Assembly (NCBI RefSeq): GCF_022701295.1
Contig: NZ_CP033204.1
Location: 4,120,501-4,184,500, forward strand
DNA length: 64,000 nucleotides
Source: Sphingopyxis sp. YF1
Lineage (GTDB): Bacteria > Pseudomonadota > Alphaproteobacteria > Sphingomonadales > Sphingomonadaceae
Direction of reading: 5' to 3'
The position numbers and the translations under genes were made by a program. Shown piece after piece: positions 33,165-41,912 of this stretch (positions are counted from its first letter, which is position 1; every line of letters starts with the position of its first letter). The notes under the pieces are model-generated. The model did no database searches and was not told the DNA's origin. It saw nothing but the letters and a program-made list of their open reading frames with translations.

Positions 33165-35279
33165 ATGAGCAACCTGCCGCCAGCTGTCCGCCTCGATCGA
33201 TCTGCCCACTCGATGATATTCGATTTGCGCCGAGGCGCCGCCGAACTCGTGTGGCTCGGTGAGCCACTGCCAGTGGACCAGGATTTACTGGCCCTTTGCA
33301 ACAGCGTTCGGCAAGGACGGCGACCCTCACAGCCCGATGAACCCGCGCCGTTTTCCATCTTGCCGCAAACAGGATGGGGCTACTCTTCTACGCCCGCCGT
33401 GGGCTTGATGCGCTGCGGAACTTTGCTGCCTTTGCATCTGCGTCTGGTCGAAGTCTTACAATCTCCCTCGTCGCTTCTGTTCATCCATCGTGATGAGGCG
33501 AATGGTATCGGTATCGAGGTGTCTTGGCGGATTTTGAGTTCGGGGGTGATTGAAGCGCGCGCCCGCCTGACCAATTTCGGTCGCGAGCCGGTTGACGTCC
33601 TCGACCTTGCTTCGCTTGCGCTTCCCCTGCCAAGCTGGGCCAGTCACGCGACCCGATATTCCGGCCGCTGGGCTGCGGAGATGCAGCAAACGCGCGTCAG
33701 GCTCGCCGACGGGGGAATTGCAAGCGCATCCTATGGCGGGCGACCAGGCTTTGGTGGTGGCAACTGGATACGGATTGAATCCGCCGATCTTGGCGAAGAC
33801 CATGGGCATGCGATTTCTTCTCATTTTGCGTGGAGTGGAGATTATCGGCTGAGCGTGGAGTGCAATGCTGACGGCCGCGCTATGCTGATGATGGGGGTCC
33901 GGCTCGACCCCGGCGAAATCATGGTTCCTCCGGGGCAGAACTGGGACACGCCGCGCGCCCTGTTCACCGTGAGCAATGTGGGCGTGATGGCGACACGTCA
34001 TGCTTTTCATCGCCATGCCAATTCGGAGGTGTTGCCGAACAGCAGCAGTCGATCGCCGCGCAAGGTCCATCTCAACAGTTGGGAAGCCTTGGGATTTGCG
34101 ATGGATATGCCGAAGCTGACCCAGCTGGCCGACTCAGCAGCAGCGATCGGGGTTGAGCGTTTTGTCGTGGATGACGGTTGGTTCAAGGGCAGACGCAACG
34201 ACCGCACCAGCCTAGGCGATTGGATCGCGGACCCCGATATATTCCCGGCAGGGTTAAAACCCCTTGCCGATCATGTTCGTGGCCTCGGTCTCGATTTTGG
34301 TTTGTGGGTCGAGCCCGAAATGGTCAGTCCAACAAGCGATCTTTATCGCCACTATCCGGACTGGTGTATCCACATTGCCGGGCAAGAACGCCCCACCCAG
34401 CGCAATCAGCTCGTTCTCGACCTCACGAAAAGCGAAGTCAGCAATTACGTCTATGAGCGCCTCGATACGCTCCTGTCGGAAAACGAAATATCCTATTTGA
34501 AATGGGATCATAATCGCGAATTGTTTCCGCTGGCAGGAAAAGGGCACGCGCAGGTTATAGCACTTTACGCATTGCTCGATCGGGTCAGGGCCGCGCATCC
34601 GGATGTTGAGATCGAGACCTGTGCCAGTGGCGGAGGCCGGGTCGATTACGAAATCCTCCGCCGCTGCGCGCGATATTGGGCCAGCGACAACAATGATGCG
34701 ATTGAACGGCTTCGCATCAACTCAGCGTGGTTCGATTTTCTGCCGCTTGGCGCCACCGGCAATCATGTGGGGCCGAACCCAAATCCAATAACCGGACGCT
34801 GCTTGCCAATGGATTTCCGGGCGAAGGTCGCAATGTTTGGTCATATGGGCGTAGAGGCTAATCCGGCCTCAATGTCGACATCGGATAGGGCGTCGCTCGC
34901 GGCGCATATTGCGCTCTACAAAGAATGGAGGGACGTTATCCATCGTGGTACCATTACCCGGACAGTTGAGAACCTGCCAGGTGCGTTTGGGTACCTTGCG
35001 TTGTCGGGGGCACGTGGCTTGGCATTAGTGGCGCAAACGAAGTTCACCGATTATTATTCATCCCCGCCGGCAAGGCTGCGCGGCTTGGATCCCTCGGCGA
35101 GCTATCATATTCGCCTTCTGCTTCCCGGGTCGCCACCAAGCGATGCGTCGGTCGCTCAACCCGAATTATGGCATTCCGGTACGGTGAAATCCGGTCAGGA
35201 GCTCTTGCAACGAGGTATCCTGCTTCCAATGTCGGGAGCCGAGACTGCTTGGTTAATTTCGCTAGAGCGGGTCGCTTAA
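33165..35279 (+). CDS. Alpha-galactosidase, glycoside hydrolase family 36
   Basis: Releases terminal alpha-galactose from melibiose or raffinose-type sugars. The 704-residue protein has the three-domain GH36 layout: an N-terminal beta-sandwich, then a TIM barrel beginning near FVVDDGWFKGRRND, with nucleophile Asp in YLKWDHNRE and acid/base Asp in ASDNNDAIERLR, then a C-terminal beta domain. CASGGGRVDYE between them is also conserved. I chose ATG 33165; an in-frame GTG lies nine bases earlier. No signal peptide, so cytoplasmic. Divergent from galT-galK and clearly part of the same galactoside pathway. Confidence 0.92.
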   Translation: MSNLPPAVRLDRSAHSMIFDLRRGAAELVWLGEPLPVDQDLLALCNSVRQGRRPSQPDEPAPFSILPQTGWGYSSTPAVGLMRCGTLLPLHLRLVEVLQSPSSLLFIHRDEANGIGIEVSWRILSSGVIEARARLTNFGREPVDVLDLASLALPLPSWASHATRYSGRWAAEMQQTRVRLADGGIASASYGGRPGFGGGNWIRIESADLGEDHGHAISSHFAWSGDYRLSVECNADGRAMLMMGVRLDPGEIMVPPGQNWDTPRALFTVSNVGVMATRHAFHRHANSEVLPNSSSRSPRKVHLNSWEALGFAMDMPKLTQLADSAAAIGVERFVVDDGWFKGRRNDRTSLGDWIADPDIFPAGLKPLADHVRGLGLDFGLWVEPEMVSPTSDLYRHYPDWCIHIAGQERPTQRNQLVLDLTKSEVSNYVYERLDTLLSENEISYLKWDHNRELFPLAGKGHAQVIALYALLDRVRAAHPDVEIETCASGGGRVDYEILRRCARYWASDNNDAIERLRINSAWFDFLPLGATGNHVGPNPNPITGRCLPMDFRAKVAMFGHMGVEANPASMSTSDRASLAAHIALYKEWRDVIHRGTITRTVENLPGAFGYLALSGARGLALVAQTKFTDYYSSPPARLRGLDPSASYHIRLLLPGSPPSDASVAQPELWHSGTVKSGQELLQRGILLPMSGAETAWLISLERVA

Positions 35280-35310
35280 ACGGAAACTACGGTTCGCTAT
35301 CCAACCAAAC

Positions 35311-36189
35311 TCAATTTCGAAGCGCCGCAATCAACGCGTCGCGTGCTATTGCCACGCGTGGATGGCGCAGCGATGAGCGGGCCCATACCAAATAGAATGT
35401 GTTATGTGGCACGGTGATCGGGGCCGTTATCTCAACGAGCGTGCAGGCGGCGCGTTCGGCACGAGTGAGATAGGCGGGCAGAACCGACCAGCCGAGCCCT
35501 GCGCACAACCCTGAGCGAAGCACCCGAAGGTCGGGCGCAGTTAATCCGGGTTGACGCGTCAACTCGATCTGGTTTGCTTCTAGCCATGTGCGCAGCAGCG
35601 GCCGATCGAGATCATAAGCCAGATGCGACATTCGGTTTAGGGTGTCGTCCAAGGGTCCGTCCGCTATTCGTTCGGCTACCGCAGGCGATGCGACAGCACG
35701 CAAACGCTCCTTGCCCAGCACTTGAAAGGCCAGTCGCGGATCATCGGGCTGCGAGGCGGTCACGGCGAGATGCACCTTATCCTCGATCAACATGGAATAG
35801 AGCGCGTCGCGCCCGCCGATATGAAGGCGTAGGTCAAGGCCTACGTCCAGCAGCGGCGCCAGTCGCGGCGTGATCATCTCGCCCAGAAGATCCGAAGGAG
35901 CGGCAATATGAACCGTGCCCGAAATGCGCGAAGATCGGGCCCGAGCGGTGGCCAGCGCCACTTCCGCCGTGTCGAGACTGCTTCCGATCGAAGCCGCGAG
36001 ATCGTCGGCAATCGCTGTCGGCCAAACGCCGCGCGAATGGCGATCGAACAAGGGGTGACCCAATTGCGCTTCTAGCGAGGCGATATGCTGCGACGCGGCC
36101 GGTTGGGTAATGCCGATCGCCCGAGCCGCTTCGGTGAGCGAGCGACAGCGATAGACTTCGACGAATGTGCGCAACTGCAACAAGGACAT
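35311..36189 (-). CDS. LysR-family transcriptional regulator
   Basis: A 292-residue LysR protein. The winged helix-turn-helix covers about 1-60 (LLQLRTFVEVYRCRSLTEAA, then GITQPAASQHIASLEAQLG), followed by a periplasmic-binding-protein-like effector domain. It diverges from the DJ-1/PfpI gene at 36286 with 96 bases between, the usual arrangement for a LysR protein and its target. It is also convergent with the GH36 gene (31 bases), but regulation of the gal genes is less likely. Confidence 0.86.
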   Translation of the reverse strand: MSLLQLRTFVEVYRCRSLTEAARAIGITQPAASQHIASLEAQLGHPLFDRHSRGVWPTAIADDLAASIGSSLDTAEVALATARARSSRISGTVHIAAPSDLLGEMITPRLAPLLDVGLDLRLHIGGRDALYSMLIEDKVHLAVTASQPDDPRLAFQVLGKERLRAVASPAVAERIADGPLDDTLNRMSHLAYDLDRPLLRTWLEANQIELTRQPGLTAPDLRVLRSGLCAGLGWSVLPAYLTRAERAACTLVEITAPITVPHNTFYLVWARSSLRHPRVAIARDALIAALRN

Positions 36190-36285
36190 TCTCGTTCCAT
36201 AAGAAGATTTATGGCTGATCGCAATTTCAATTGGATTTCATGATGCCGGGCAGCGCGTATCTTGGCCGTCGAAATGAACGGATGA

Positions 36286-37095
36286 ATGCCCGATCGCCGC
36301 CAGCTTCTGAAGACACTCACCGCCGCAATTGTGGCGGGCGCGGTCACACCGAGCGCGCTCGCCCGTCCTCGCTACATCAAAGGAAAAGGAAATCTGACGA
36401 TGAATCGCATACTCATGGTGACCACCTCCGCCGACCGAATGACTCCGGGGACTGAACCGACGGGCGTTTGGCTGGAAGAACTGACTACGCCGTATTATGC
36501 ATTCCGCGATGCCGGCGCCGAAGTGACGCTGGCCTCGATCAAGGGCGGCGCCGTCCCAGTCGATCAGCGCAGCGTGAACGCAGACGGCGAGAACGACGCC
36601 TCGGTCGAACGCTATCTTAAGGACGAAGCGCTGAAGGCTGAGGTTGCCAGCACCCCTGTATTCACCAGCATCGATCCCGCTGGCTACGACGCGCTGTTCC
36701 TGCCCGGCGGCCACGGCACCATGTTCGATTATCCCGGCAGCGACGAACTGGCGCGGATGGTCGAACGCTTCGACCGCGAGGGCAAGATCGTCGCCGCCGT
36801 CTGCCATGGACCGGCGGGCCTGGTCTCGGCGAAGAAGGCCGACGGCACGCCCTTCGTGGCTGGTCGCCGTGTTGCAGGCTTCACTGACAGCGAGGAGCGT
36901 GCAGTCGGCCTCGATCAGGCGGTACCGTTCCTCCTTGAAACGCGCCTTAAGGAACTGGGCGGCAAGCATGATGGCGGCCCGGACTTTGCTCCGTTCGCTC
37001 TGCGCGACGGCAATTTGGTAACTGGCCAGAATCCCGCCAGCGCAACCCGCACCGCGGAGCTTGTGATGGAAGCCCTCAAGGAAAAGGTGGCCTGA
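36286..37095 (+). CDS. Exported DJ-1/PfpI-family protein
   Basis: A 269-residue member of the DJ-1/PfpI (class I glutamine amidotransferase-like) superfamily, which includes glyoxalase III, chaperones and proteases. DRRQLLKTLTAAIVAGAVTP at the N-terminus resembles a twin-arginine signal, so it may be exported; an internal ATG (MNRILMVTTS, residue 39) could give a cytoplasmic form. The nucleophile Cys lies in AAVCHGPAGL after FLPGGHGTMFDYP, and the PDFAPFALRDGNLVTGQNPA region completes the fold. Probably regulated by the divergent LysR protein. It is followed within two bases by the remains of a glyoxalase gene. Confidence 0.82.
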   Translation: MPDRRQLLKTLTAAIVAGAVTPSALARPRYIKGKGNLTMNRILMVTTSADRMTPGTEPTGVWLEELTTPYYAFRDAGAEVTLASIKGGAVPVDQRSVNADGENDASVERYLKDEALKAEVASTPVFTSIDPAGYDALFLPGGHGTMFDYPGSDELARMVERFDREGKIVAAVCHGPAGLVSAKKADGTPFVAGRRVAGFTDSEERAVGLDQAVPFLLETRLKELGGKHDGGPDFAPFALRDGNLVTGQNPASATRTAELVMEALKEKVA

Positions 37096-37097
37096 TC

Positions 37098-37185
37098 GTG
37101 CGTTATCTCCACACGATGCTGCGCGTCGCCGATCCCGAGGCGGCGGTGCGGTTTTTCACGCTGCTGGGTCTCAAGGAGACCCGCG
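37098..37185 (+). pseudogene. 5' fragment of a lactoylglutathione lyase gene
   Basis: From GTG 37098 the frame reads (M)RYLHTMLRVADPEAAVR then FFTLLGLKETR, the start of glyoxalase I (GloA). After about 29 codons the similarity stops abruptly and the frame soon becomes nonsense, ending near 37240. A normal gene is 130-180 codons, so most has been deleted. It begins two bases after the DJ-1/PfpI stop and was probably in its operon. Confidence 0.75.
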
Positions 37186-37189
37186 CCAG

Positions 37190-37477
37190 CACATCCCGGT
37201 CGGTCCTGGCTATCAGGTGCCGCTGGCCCGGACGGTCAAGGACGCGGTCGCCATACCTGTCATCGCCGTCGGCATGATTAACGATCCGCATCAGGCGGAA
37301 CGCATCCTTGAAGACGGGCATGCGGACGCAATAGCCATAGCTCGCGCTGCCCTATGGGATCCGCGCTGGCCTTGGCACGCCGCCGCTGCGCTGGGCGCAT
37401 CGGTCAGCGCGGCGCCACAATATCTCCGGTCCGAGCCCCACGAAGCGGGCCACATCCTCAAGGAAATGACACCATGA
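37190..37477 (+). pseudogene. 3' fragment of an Old Yellow Enzyme-type oxidoreductase gene
   Basis: In a different frame from the glyoxalase fragment, this reads HIPVGPGYQVPLARTV, then IPVIAVGMINDPHQAERIL, then ADAIAIARAALWDPRWPWH and ends HILKEMTP. This is the C-terminal flavin-binding third of NADH:flavin oxidoreductases. The first two thirds of the gene are missing. Its TGA overlaps the ATG of the following lipoprotein gene (ATGA), so the old operon spacing is preserved. Confidence 0.75.
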
Positions 37478-38625
37478 AAACGTCCGTCAAACTGCTTCTG
37501 GCCGCTGGCGCGGTCCTCTCGCTCGCCGCCTGCGCGACAACCCGCGAGGGTGCATCCGCGCCCCGGATCGAACAGGTCGCGACCTTCGATGGCGCGATGC
37601 CGACTGGCGTGACCGTCGCCCCCAATGGGCGCATCTTCGTCAACTTCCCGCAATGGGGCGACAACGCGCCGTTCACGGTGGCCGAGCTGGTCAATGGCAG
37701 GGCGGTGCCCTATCCCGACGCCGCGACTAACCGTCCCGATGCGGCCGATCCGGCAGGGCATTTTATCTCGGTGCAGAGCGTGGTTGCCGACGGCGCCAAT
37801 CGCCTCTGGGTGCTCGATACGGCGGCGCCCAACTTCTCGCAGCCGCAAGTTGGCGGTGCAAAACTGGTGGCGATCGACCTCGCGACCAACCGAGTGGTGA
37901 AGACAATCGTCCTGCCGCCCAGCGTCGTGCTGTCCACGACCTATCTCAACGATGTGCGCTTCGATCTTCGCACGGGCGCTGAGGGCGTCGCCTACATCAC
38001 CGACAGCAGCAACACGGGCGTCGGCGGCATCATCGTCGTCGACATCGCCAGCGGGCGTGCGATCCGCCGCCTGTCGAACCATGCGACTACCAATCCCGAG
38101 CCCGGCTTCACCCCGACCGCCGACGGCGCGGTGCTGATGAACCGCCCGGCCGATGGACCCGCGACGCCGTTCGCAGTGGCGAGTGACGCGATCGGGCTTA
38201 GCGCCGACGGCAGCCTACTCTATTACGGCCCGTTATCTGGCCGCACGCTGCACGCGGTCCCCACGGCCATGCTGCGGGATCCCGCGGTGTCTGAGGAAGA
38301 ACTCGGCCGCGCCGTTCGTAGCATGGGGCGCAAGGGTGCTTCGGACGGGATCGCCGAAGACGACCGGGGCCGCGTGTTCGCCGGCGACTACGAGAACAAC
38401 GCGATCCGCGTGCTCGACCAAGGCCGTTGGTCGACGCTGGTCAGCGACCCGCGCATCAGCTGGCCCGACACGCTGTCGATCGGTACCAACGGCTATCTCT
38501 ACTTCACCGCCAACCAGCTCCACCGCCAGCCCGGCTTCCACGGCGGGCGGGACCTGCGCCGCAAGCCCTATGAACTGCTGCGCATCAGGGTGGGCGCCGG
38601 TCCCGTCCTGTTGCGCTCGAAGTGA
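37474..38625 (+). CDS. Major-royal-jelly-type lipoprotein (beta-propeller)
   Basis: A 383-residue protein with a lipoprotein signal (LLLAAGAVLSLAAC, Cys at about 20). The rest resembles the major royal jelly/yellow protein family: a six-bladed propeller with VVADGANRLWVLDTAAP, LNDVRFDLRTG, AYITDSSN and GIAEDDRGRVFAGDYENNAI. Bacterial members are periplasmic and of unknown, perhaps lactonase-like, function. The ATG at 37474 overlaps the stop of the OYE fragment, which suggests the gene once sat downstream of a full oxidoreductase. Confidence 0.8.
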   Translation: MKTSVKLLLAAGAVLSLAACATTREGASAPRIEQVATFDGAMPTGVTVAPNGRIFVNFPQWGDNAPFTVAELVNGRAVPYPDAATNRPDAADPAGHFISVQSVVADGANRLWVLDTAAPNFSQPQVGGAKLVAIDLATNRVVKTIVLPPSVVLSTTYLNDVRFDLRTGAEGVAYITDSSNTGVGGIIVVDIASGRAIRRLSNHATTNPEPGFTPTADGAVLMNRPADGPATPFAVASDAIGLSADGSLLYYGPLSGRTLHAVPTAMLRDPAVSEEELGRAVRSMGRKGASDGIAEDDRGRVFAGDYENNAIRVLDQGRWSTLVSDPRISWPDTLSIGTNGYLYFTANQLHRQPGFHGGRDLRRKPYELLRIRVGAGPVLLRSK

Positions 38626-38686
38626 TCCCATCCGACCGAGCAGGCTCGACATCGCGCCTGCCCGGCCTTCCCAATGGAGACCTTCT

Positions 38687-39244
38687 ATGGTTGAGCCAAT
38701 TGTCTCTGACCCTACGGTCGAGCGCTATCTGCCGCAAATTGCCGACGCGGTCGGCACAGACTTTGCCGCATACCGCAACCACATTTACCGGGCTCTGAGT
38801 TACGCAGCGCACTTCCTCGGCGACGATCCGAGGGGGCGCGAACATATCGCATTTGCACTTGTTTTCCACGACGTCGGCATGTGGACCGATCACGAACTGG
38901 CTTATCTGGAGCCGTCGGAAGCAGTGGCCGAGCGCGTGCGAACCCAGCACGCGCCACATCTCGATCCCACACTCGTGGCCAACATCATACACTGGCATCA
39001 CAAGCTGCTATCGTTCGCGGGGCCAGACGCCGAGATCGTGAACGCCGCGCGCAAGGCCGACTGGATCGACGCAAGCATTGGCATGGTTCGGCATGGCGTT
39101 GCCCGCAAACAGGTGGTCGCCATAGAGGAGGCAATCCCCGTATTGGGCTTCCCGGGGGTCCTGATGCGCCTCGCCAAGGATCTGCGCCATGGCAACCGGT
39201 TTGCCGGGCTGTGGCGGGTGCTCTCTCGAGTTTGCAAGTTCTGA
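38687..39244 (+). CDS. HD-domain protein
   Basis: A 185-residue protein with an HD metal-dependent phosphohydrolase-like domain: YRNHIYRALSYAAHFLG, then the HD pair in LVFHDVGMWTDHE and IIHWHHKL as further His ligands. The substrate is unknown. GGAG stands eight bases before ATG 38687. It follows the lipoprotein gene by about 60 bases on the same strand, the last intact gene before the recombinase remnants. Confidence 0.75.
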   Translation: MVEPIVSDPTVERYLPQIADAVGTDFAAYRNHIYRALSYAAHFLGDDPRGREHIAFALVFHDVGMWTDHELAYLEPSEAVAERVRTQHAPHLDPTLVANIIHWHHKLLSFAGPDAEIVNAARKADWIDASIGMVRHGVARKQVVAIEEAIPVLGFPGVLMRLAKDLRHGNRFAGLWRVLSRVCKF

Positions 39245-39411
39245 CCTTCGAAGGTGATACGGCGGAAAACGGGGCGAGATCGCTGATGCACGAACCGCTC
39301 GGCAGATTGGCTCGGTTCTCGACGTAAAGCCGTCGAGCGGGCGCCACACCTCATTGAACGTCGAGTGCCGTAGGTAGACCCTTTCGGCTCCATCGACTGA
39401 GGAGTCGAACG

Positions 39412-39891
39412 ATGGACGAGCTTATCCAGATTGACGCGATCAGCCCGCTGAGCCAGTGCCTGATCGACAATATGACCTTGCGCGGGTTCTCTCCGGAGAC
39501 GCAGCGTAACTATCTTCTCGACGTCGGACGGTTCGCAACTTGGCTGCGTCGCTCGCCCCACACCGCGAGCACCGAGGATATCCGGCAGTTTCAGTTCGAG
39601 CAGCACCAGTCGGGCGTGTGGGCGCCAACGATGAACAGCATCGTCGGCGCGCCTAGGTTTTTCTTCATGCACACCCTCGACCGCTCCGATCTCGCGCGTA
39701 GCTCAGCGCATGACCCTTGCGGTTCGGGCATTGAGGACTTTCCGACGCCGGCGGCGTCTGAAACTCTCAACGATAGCCTACAGACCGCTTACGGCCAGCT
39801 CAGGCCGAACAGTAGCCGGACAGCGGTTCGCTTATTTGGCAGCAACATTAATCGAATCCCAATCGATGAAAAAGAACCGAACTCGCTTTAG
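39412..39891 (+). pseudogene. Truncated tyrosine recombinase (N-terminal domain only)
   Basis: The first 97 residues match the N-terminal SAM-like domain of XerD-type integrases common in mobile DNA: LIDNMTLRGFSPETQRNYLL, VGRFATWLRRSPHTAST, MNSIVGAPRFFFMHTLDRSD. After LARSS the similarity ends near 39705, and the remaining 60 residues are unrelated. The catalytic domain (R-HxxR-Y) is absent, so it cannot recombine DNA. Its 3' end overlaps the intact integrase on the other strand by 60 bases, so insertion or rearrangement at the element end probably cut it. Confidence 0.72.
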
Positions 39892-41646
39892 GTGGGCTGC
39901 AAGATTGCCGATCGCCCGTCCCAAACCGTAGCCTCCGCCCACATCTGCGGGCGAATGCCCCATAAGCTGGTCGTGCACGTCCTTGGGAATGTTGGCGTCG
40001 CGGCAGAGATCCTTGAAGCTGTGTCGGAAACTATAAAACACGAGGCGCGGGTCGTCGCCGACGGCATTGTCGATTAGGCGGTTGGCGCGGCGGCTCGCCT
40101 CCTTGGTCTTTACGCCCAGCGAATCAGCCTCGAGGTCAGGAAAAAGCCGGACTGCTCCGCTTGACCGCATCCGTTGGACGTAGTCGAGAAACCCGAGCGC
40201 TATCAGTTTGGGATGGAGCGGTATCACGCGAATAGAACCGTCGGTCTTCACCCGTTTGCGCTCGTCAATCTCGTCCATGACGTAGTCCGTGACGTCGATA
40301 TAAGGGATCCCTTGCTCGGACTTGATGTCCGCGAGCAATATCTGACCAAGTTCCTCAATTCGAGCGCCCGTGCAAAGCCCGAGCAGGAACAACCAGCGCA
40401 GCGTCGAATCGGAGACCTTTGACTTGCTCAGAGGGTGAGACCAAGCCGCGGTGAACAGCTTGGCCGCAAATAGCTGAGCGAGTTCGTCCTTGGTAAATGG
40501 GCGCCGCGTGCTCTTTTTTGTGTATCCTTCGACTTTGATACCGGCGGCGGTGTTCGCAGGGATGAAGCGCTCCTGGAAAGCGAACCCGAGGAGGGCTTGG
40601 ACCGCGCCGAGATATTTTTTGATCGATTGCGGGGATATGCGGTCTACGCCCGATCTGTCCGCATAGAGCGCATGAATGTCGACAAACTCCATCATGCGAT
40701 GCACTCGCGGCATACTTTTTGGCAGCACCGCTATCGCGTCACGAAATTCGAACAGATCGTTGGGCGTGATTTCGCCGATGCCGACATCGCCGATATAGCT
40801 TTTGAAATAGCGTACGGCCGTTTTCGTCGCGGCCTGCGCCTTCGGCGTCGGCTTGCGCGCCGCGATCCATTTCGCCTCGAGGGCGTCGAGCTTCATGTCC
40901 GGTTGGAGCCGGCTCGAATTTGCGCGGCGCCGGGCCGAGGGGAGTACGGGAACTTGTTCGCGGACTTGCGGCGAACCCAGCGCATCGGCCAGTGCATCGG
41001 CGAGCGGTTCGTCGATCCCGCGATTCGCCTCCTCGGGTAGTTTTAGTTCACGCTTTATTTTCGCGACGGCGAAGCTGAGCAGGGGGCGCCAACGGCGGTG
41101 CGGTACCCGTTTCTGAAAACTGAACCACAGATCGCCAAGGTCGCGATGGACCGAAGCATGGTGAGCCTCGATCCGAGCGAGTGTTTCGGGAGAAAACTCA
41201 TCGTCGGCGTCGCTTCCCGCCAACCTCTTGCGATAAGCGATCCATTCGGTTGGACTCATGTCTTGTGCGGTGGCCCGATGGTCTCCCGATTGGTCCGCGA
41301 CGGCGTCGTCGAGCTCCTTGAGCAAGAAAGCGACATCCATACCGCCGCTCGCAAACCCGGTAGCGGACCTGGCGGTGAGGAGGCGGTCAACCAAGACACG
41401 CGCCTCGTCGGAAGTGAAGGATCTTGGAGCGTCGTTTGCGAGCGCGTCGCGAAATTGTTCGCACTTCTGCTCATATTCACCATTGGCAATCGCCAGCTTG
41501 CGTTCGGCATGGCGCTGATCGGCGGTGCCGAGGCTTACCTTGTAAAGTTGGCCGCAAGCGAAGGCGCTTTGCAACGGCAGCGGGATACGGCGGCGAAGAT
41601 AAAAAATGCCGCTGCGTGGATCGCGCCAGAGTCCCTTCGGATTCAT
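39832..41646 (-). CDS. Tyrosine-type site-specific integrase
   Basis: A 604-residue integrase. The N-terminal part (GLWRDPRSGIFYLRRRIPLP, then YKVSLGTADQRHAERKL) is of the DUF6538 type found in island integrases. The catalytic domain has the first Arg in CTGARIEELGQ, the His/Arg box in FYSFRHSFKDLCR and the nucleophilic Tyr in SPADVGGGYGLG. AAGGA nine bases upstream supports ATG 41646. It starts 89 bases from the 3' end of tRNA-Glu and reads away from it, the usual layout of an element integrated at a tRNA gene. It would catalyse integration and excision of the left-hand region. Confidence 0.9.
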   Translation of the reverse strand: MNPKGLWRDPRSGIFYLRRRIPLPLQSAFACGQLYKVSLGTADQRHAERKLAIANGEYEQKCEQFRDALANDAPRSFTSDEARVLVDRLLTARSATGFASGGMDVAFLLKELDDAVADQSGDHRATAQDMSPTEWIAYRKRLAGSDADDEFSPETLARIEAHHASVHRDLGDLWFSFQKRVPHRRWRPLLSFAVAKIKRELKLPEEANRGIDEPLADALADALGSPQVREQVPVLPSARRRANSSRLQPDMKLDALEAKWIAARKPTPKAQAATKTAVRYFKSYIGDVGIGEITPNDLFEFRDAIAVLPKSMPRVHRMMEFVDIHALYADRSGVDRISPQSIKKYLGAVQALLGFAFQERFIPANTAAGIKVEGYTKKSTRRPFTKDELAQLFAAKLFTAAWSHPLSKSKVSDSTLRWLFLLGLCTGARIEELGQILLADIKSEQGIPYIDVTDYVMDEIDERKRVKTDGSIRVIPLHPKLIALGFLDYVQRMRSSGAVRLFPDLEADSLGVKTKEASRRANRLIDNAVGDDPRLVFYSFRHSFKDLCRDANIPKDVHDQLMGHSPADVGGGYGLGRAIGNLAAHLKRVRFFFIDWDSINVAAK

Positions 41647-41734
41647 GATTGTTCGTCCTTTGTGTACTCATTTGGTGTACCCACCGAGTCACTAACGAAC
41701 AGAAAACCGAGACTTCTGCGCCTTTGCGGCGATT

Positions 41735-41810
41735 TGGTGACCCCTACGGGACTCGAACCCGTGTTTTCGCCGTGAAAGGGCGACGTCCTAGACCGCTAGA
41801 CGAAGGGGCC
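41735..41810 (-). tRNA. tRNA-Glu (anticodon TTC), likely attachment site
   Basis: The minus strand folds into a complete cloverleaf: acceptor GGCCCCT pairing with AGGGGTC, anticodon loop CTTTCAC (TTC, Glu), T arm ACGGG-TTCGAGT-CCCGT, discriminator A and an encoded CCA (41737-41735). The 3' end faces the integrase gene, so the T arm and acceptor probably form the attB/attR core. The matching attL copy was not seen in the window. Confidence 0.95.
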
Positions 41811-41912
41811 GTCGTTCGGTGAAGCGGCGCATTAGACTCGCCGGTCCGGCCGGTCAAGCGCAGCGATGCCCGCCCGCGTAAAAATATTGCGGCGCGCCCG
41901 TTCCATCGGTGC

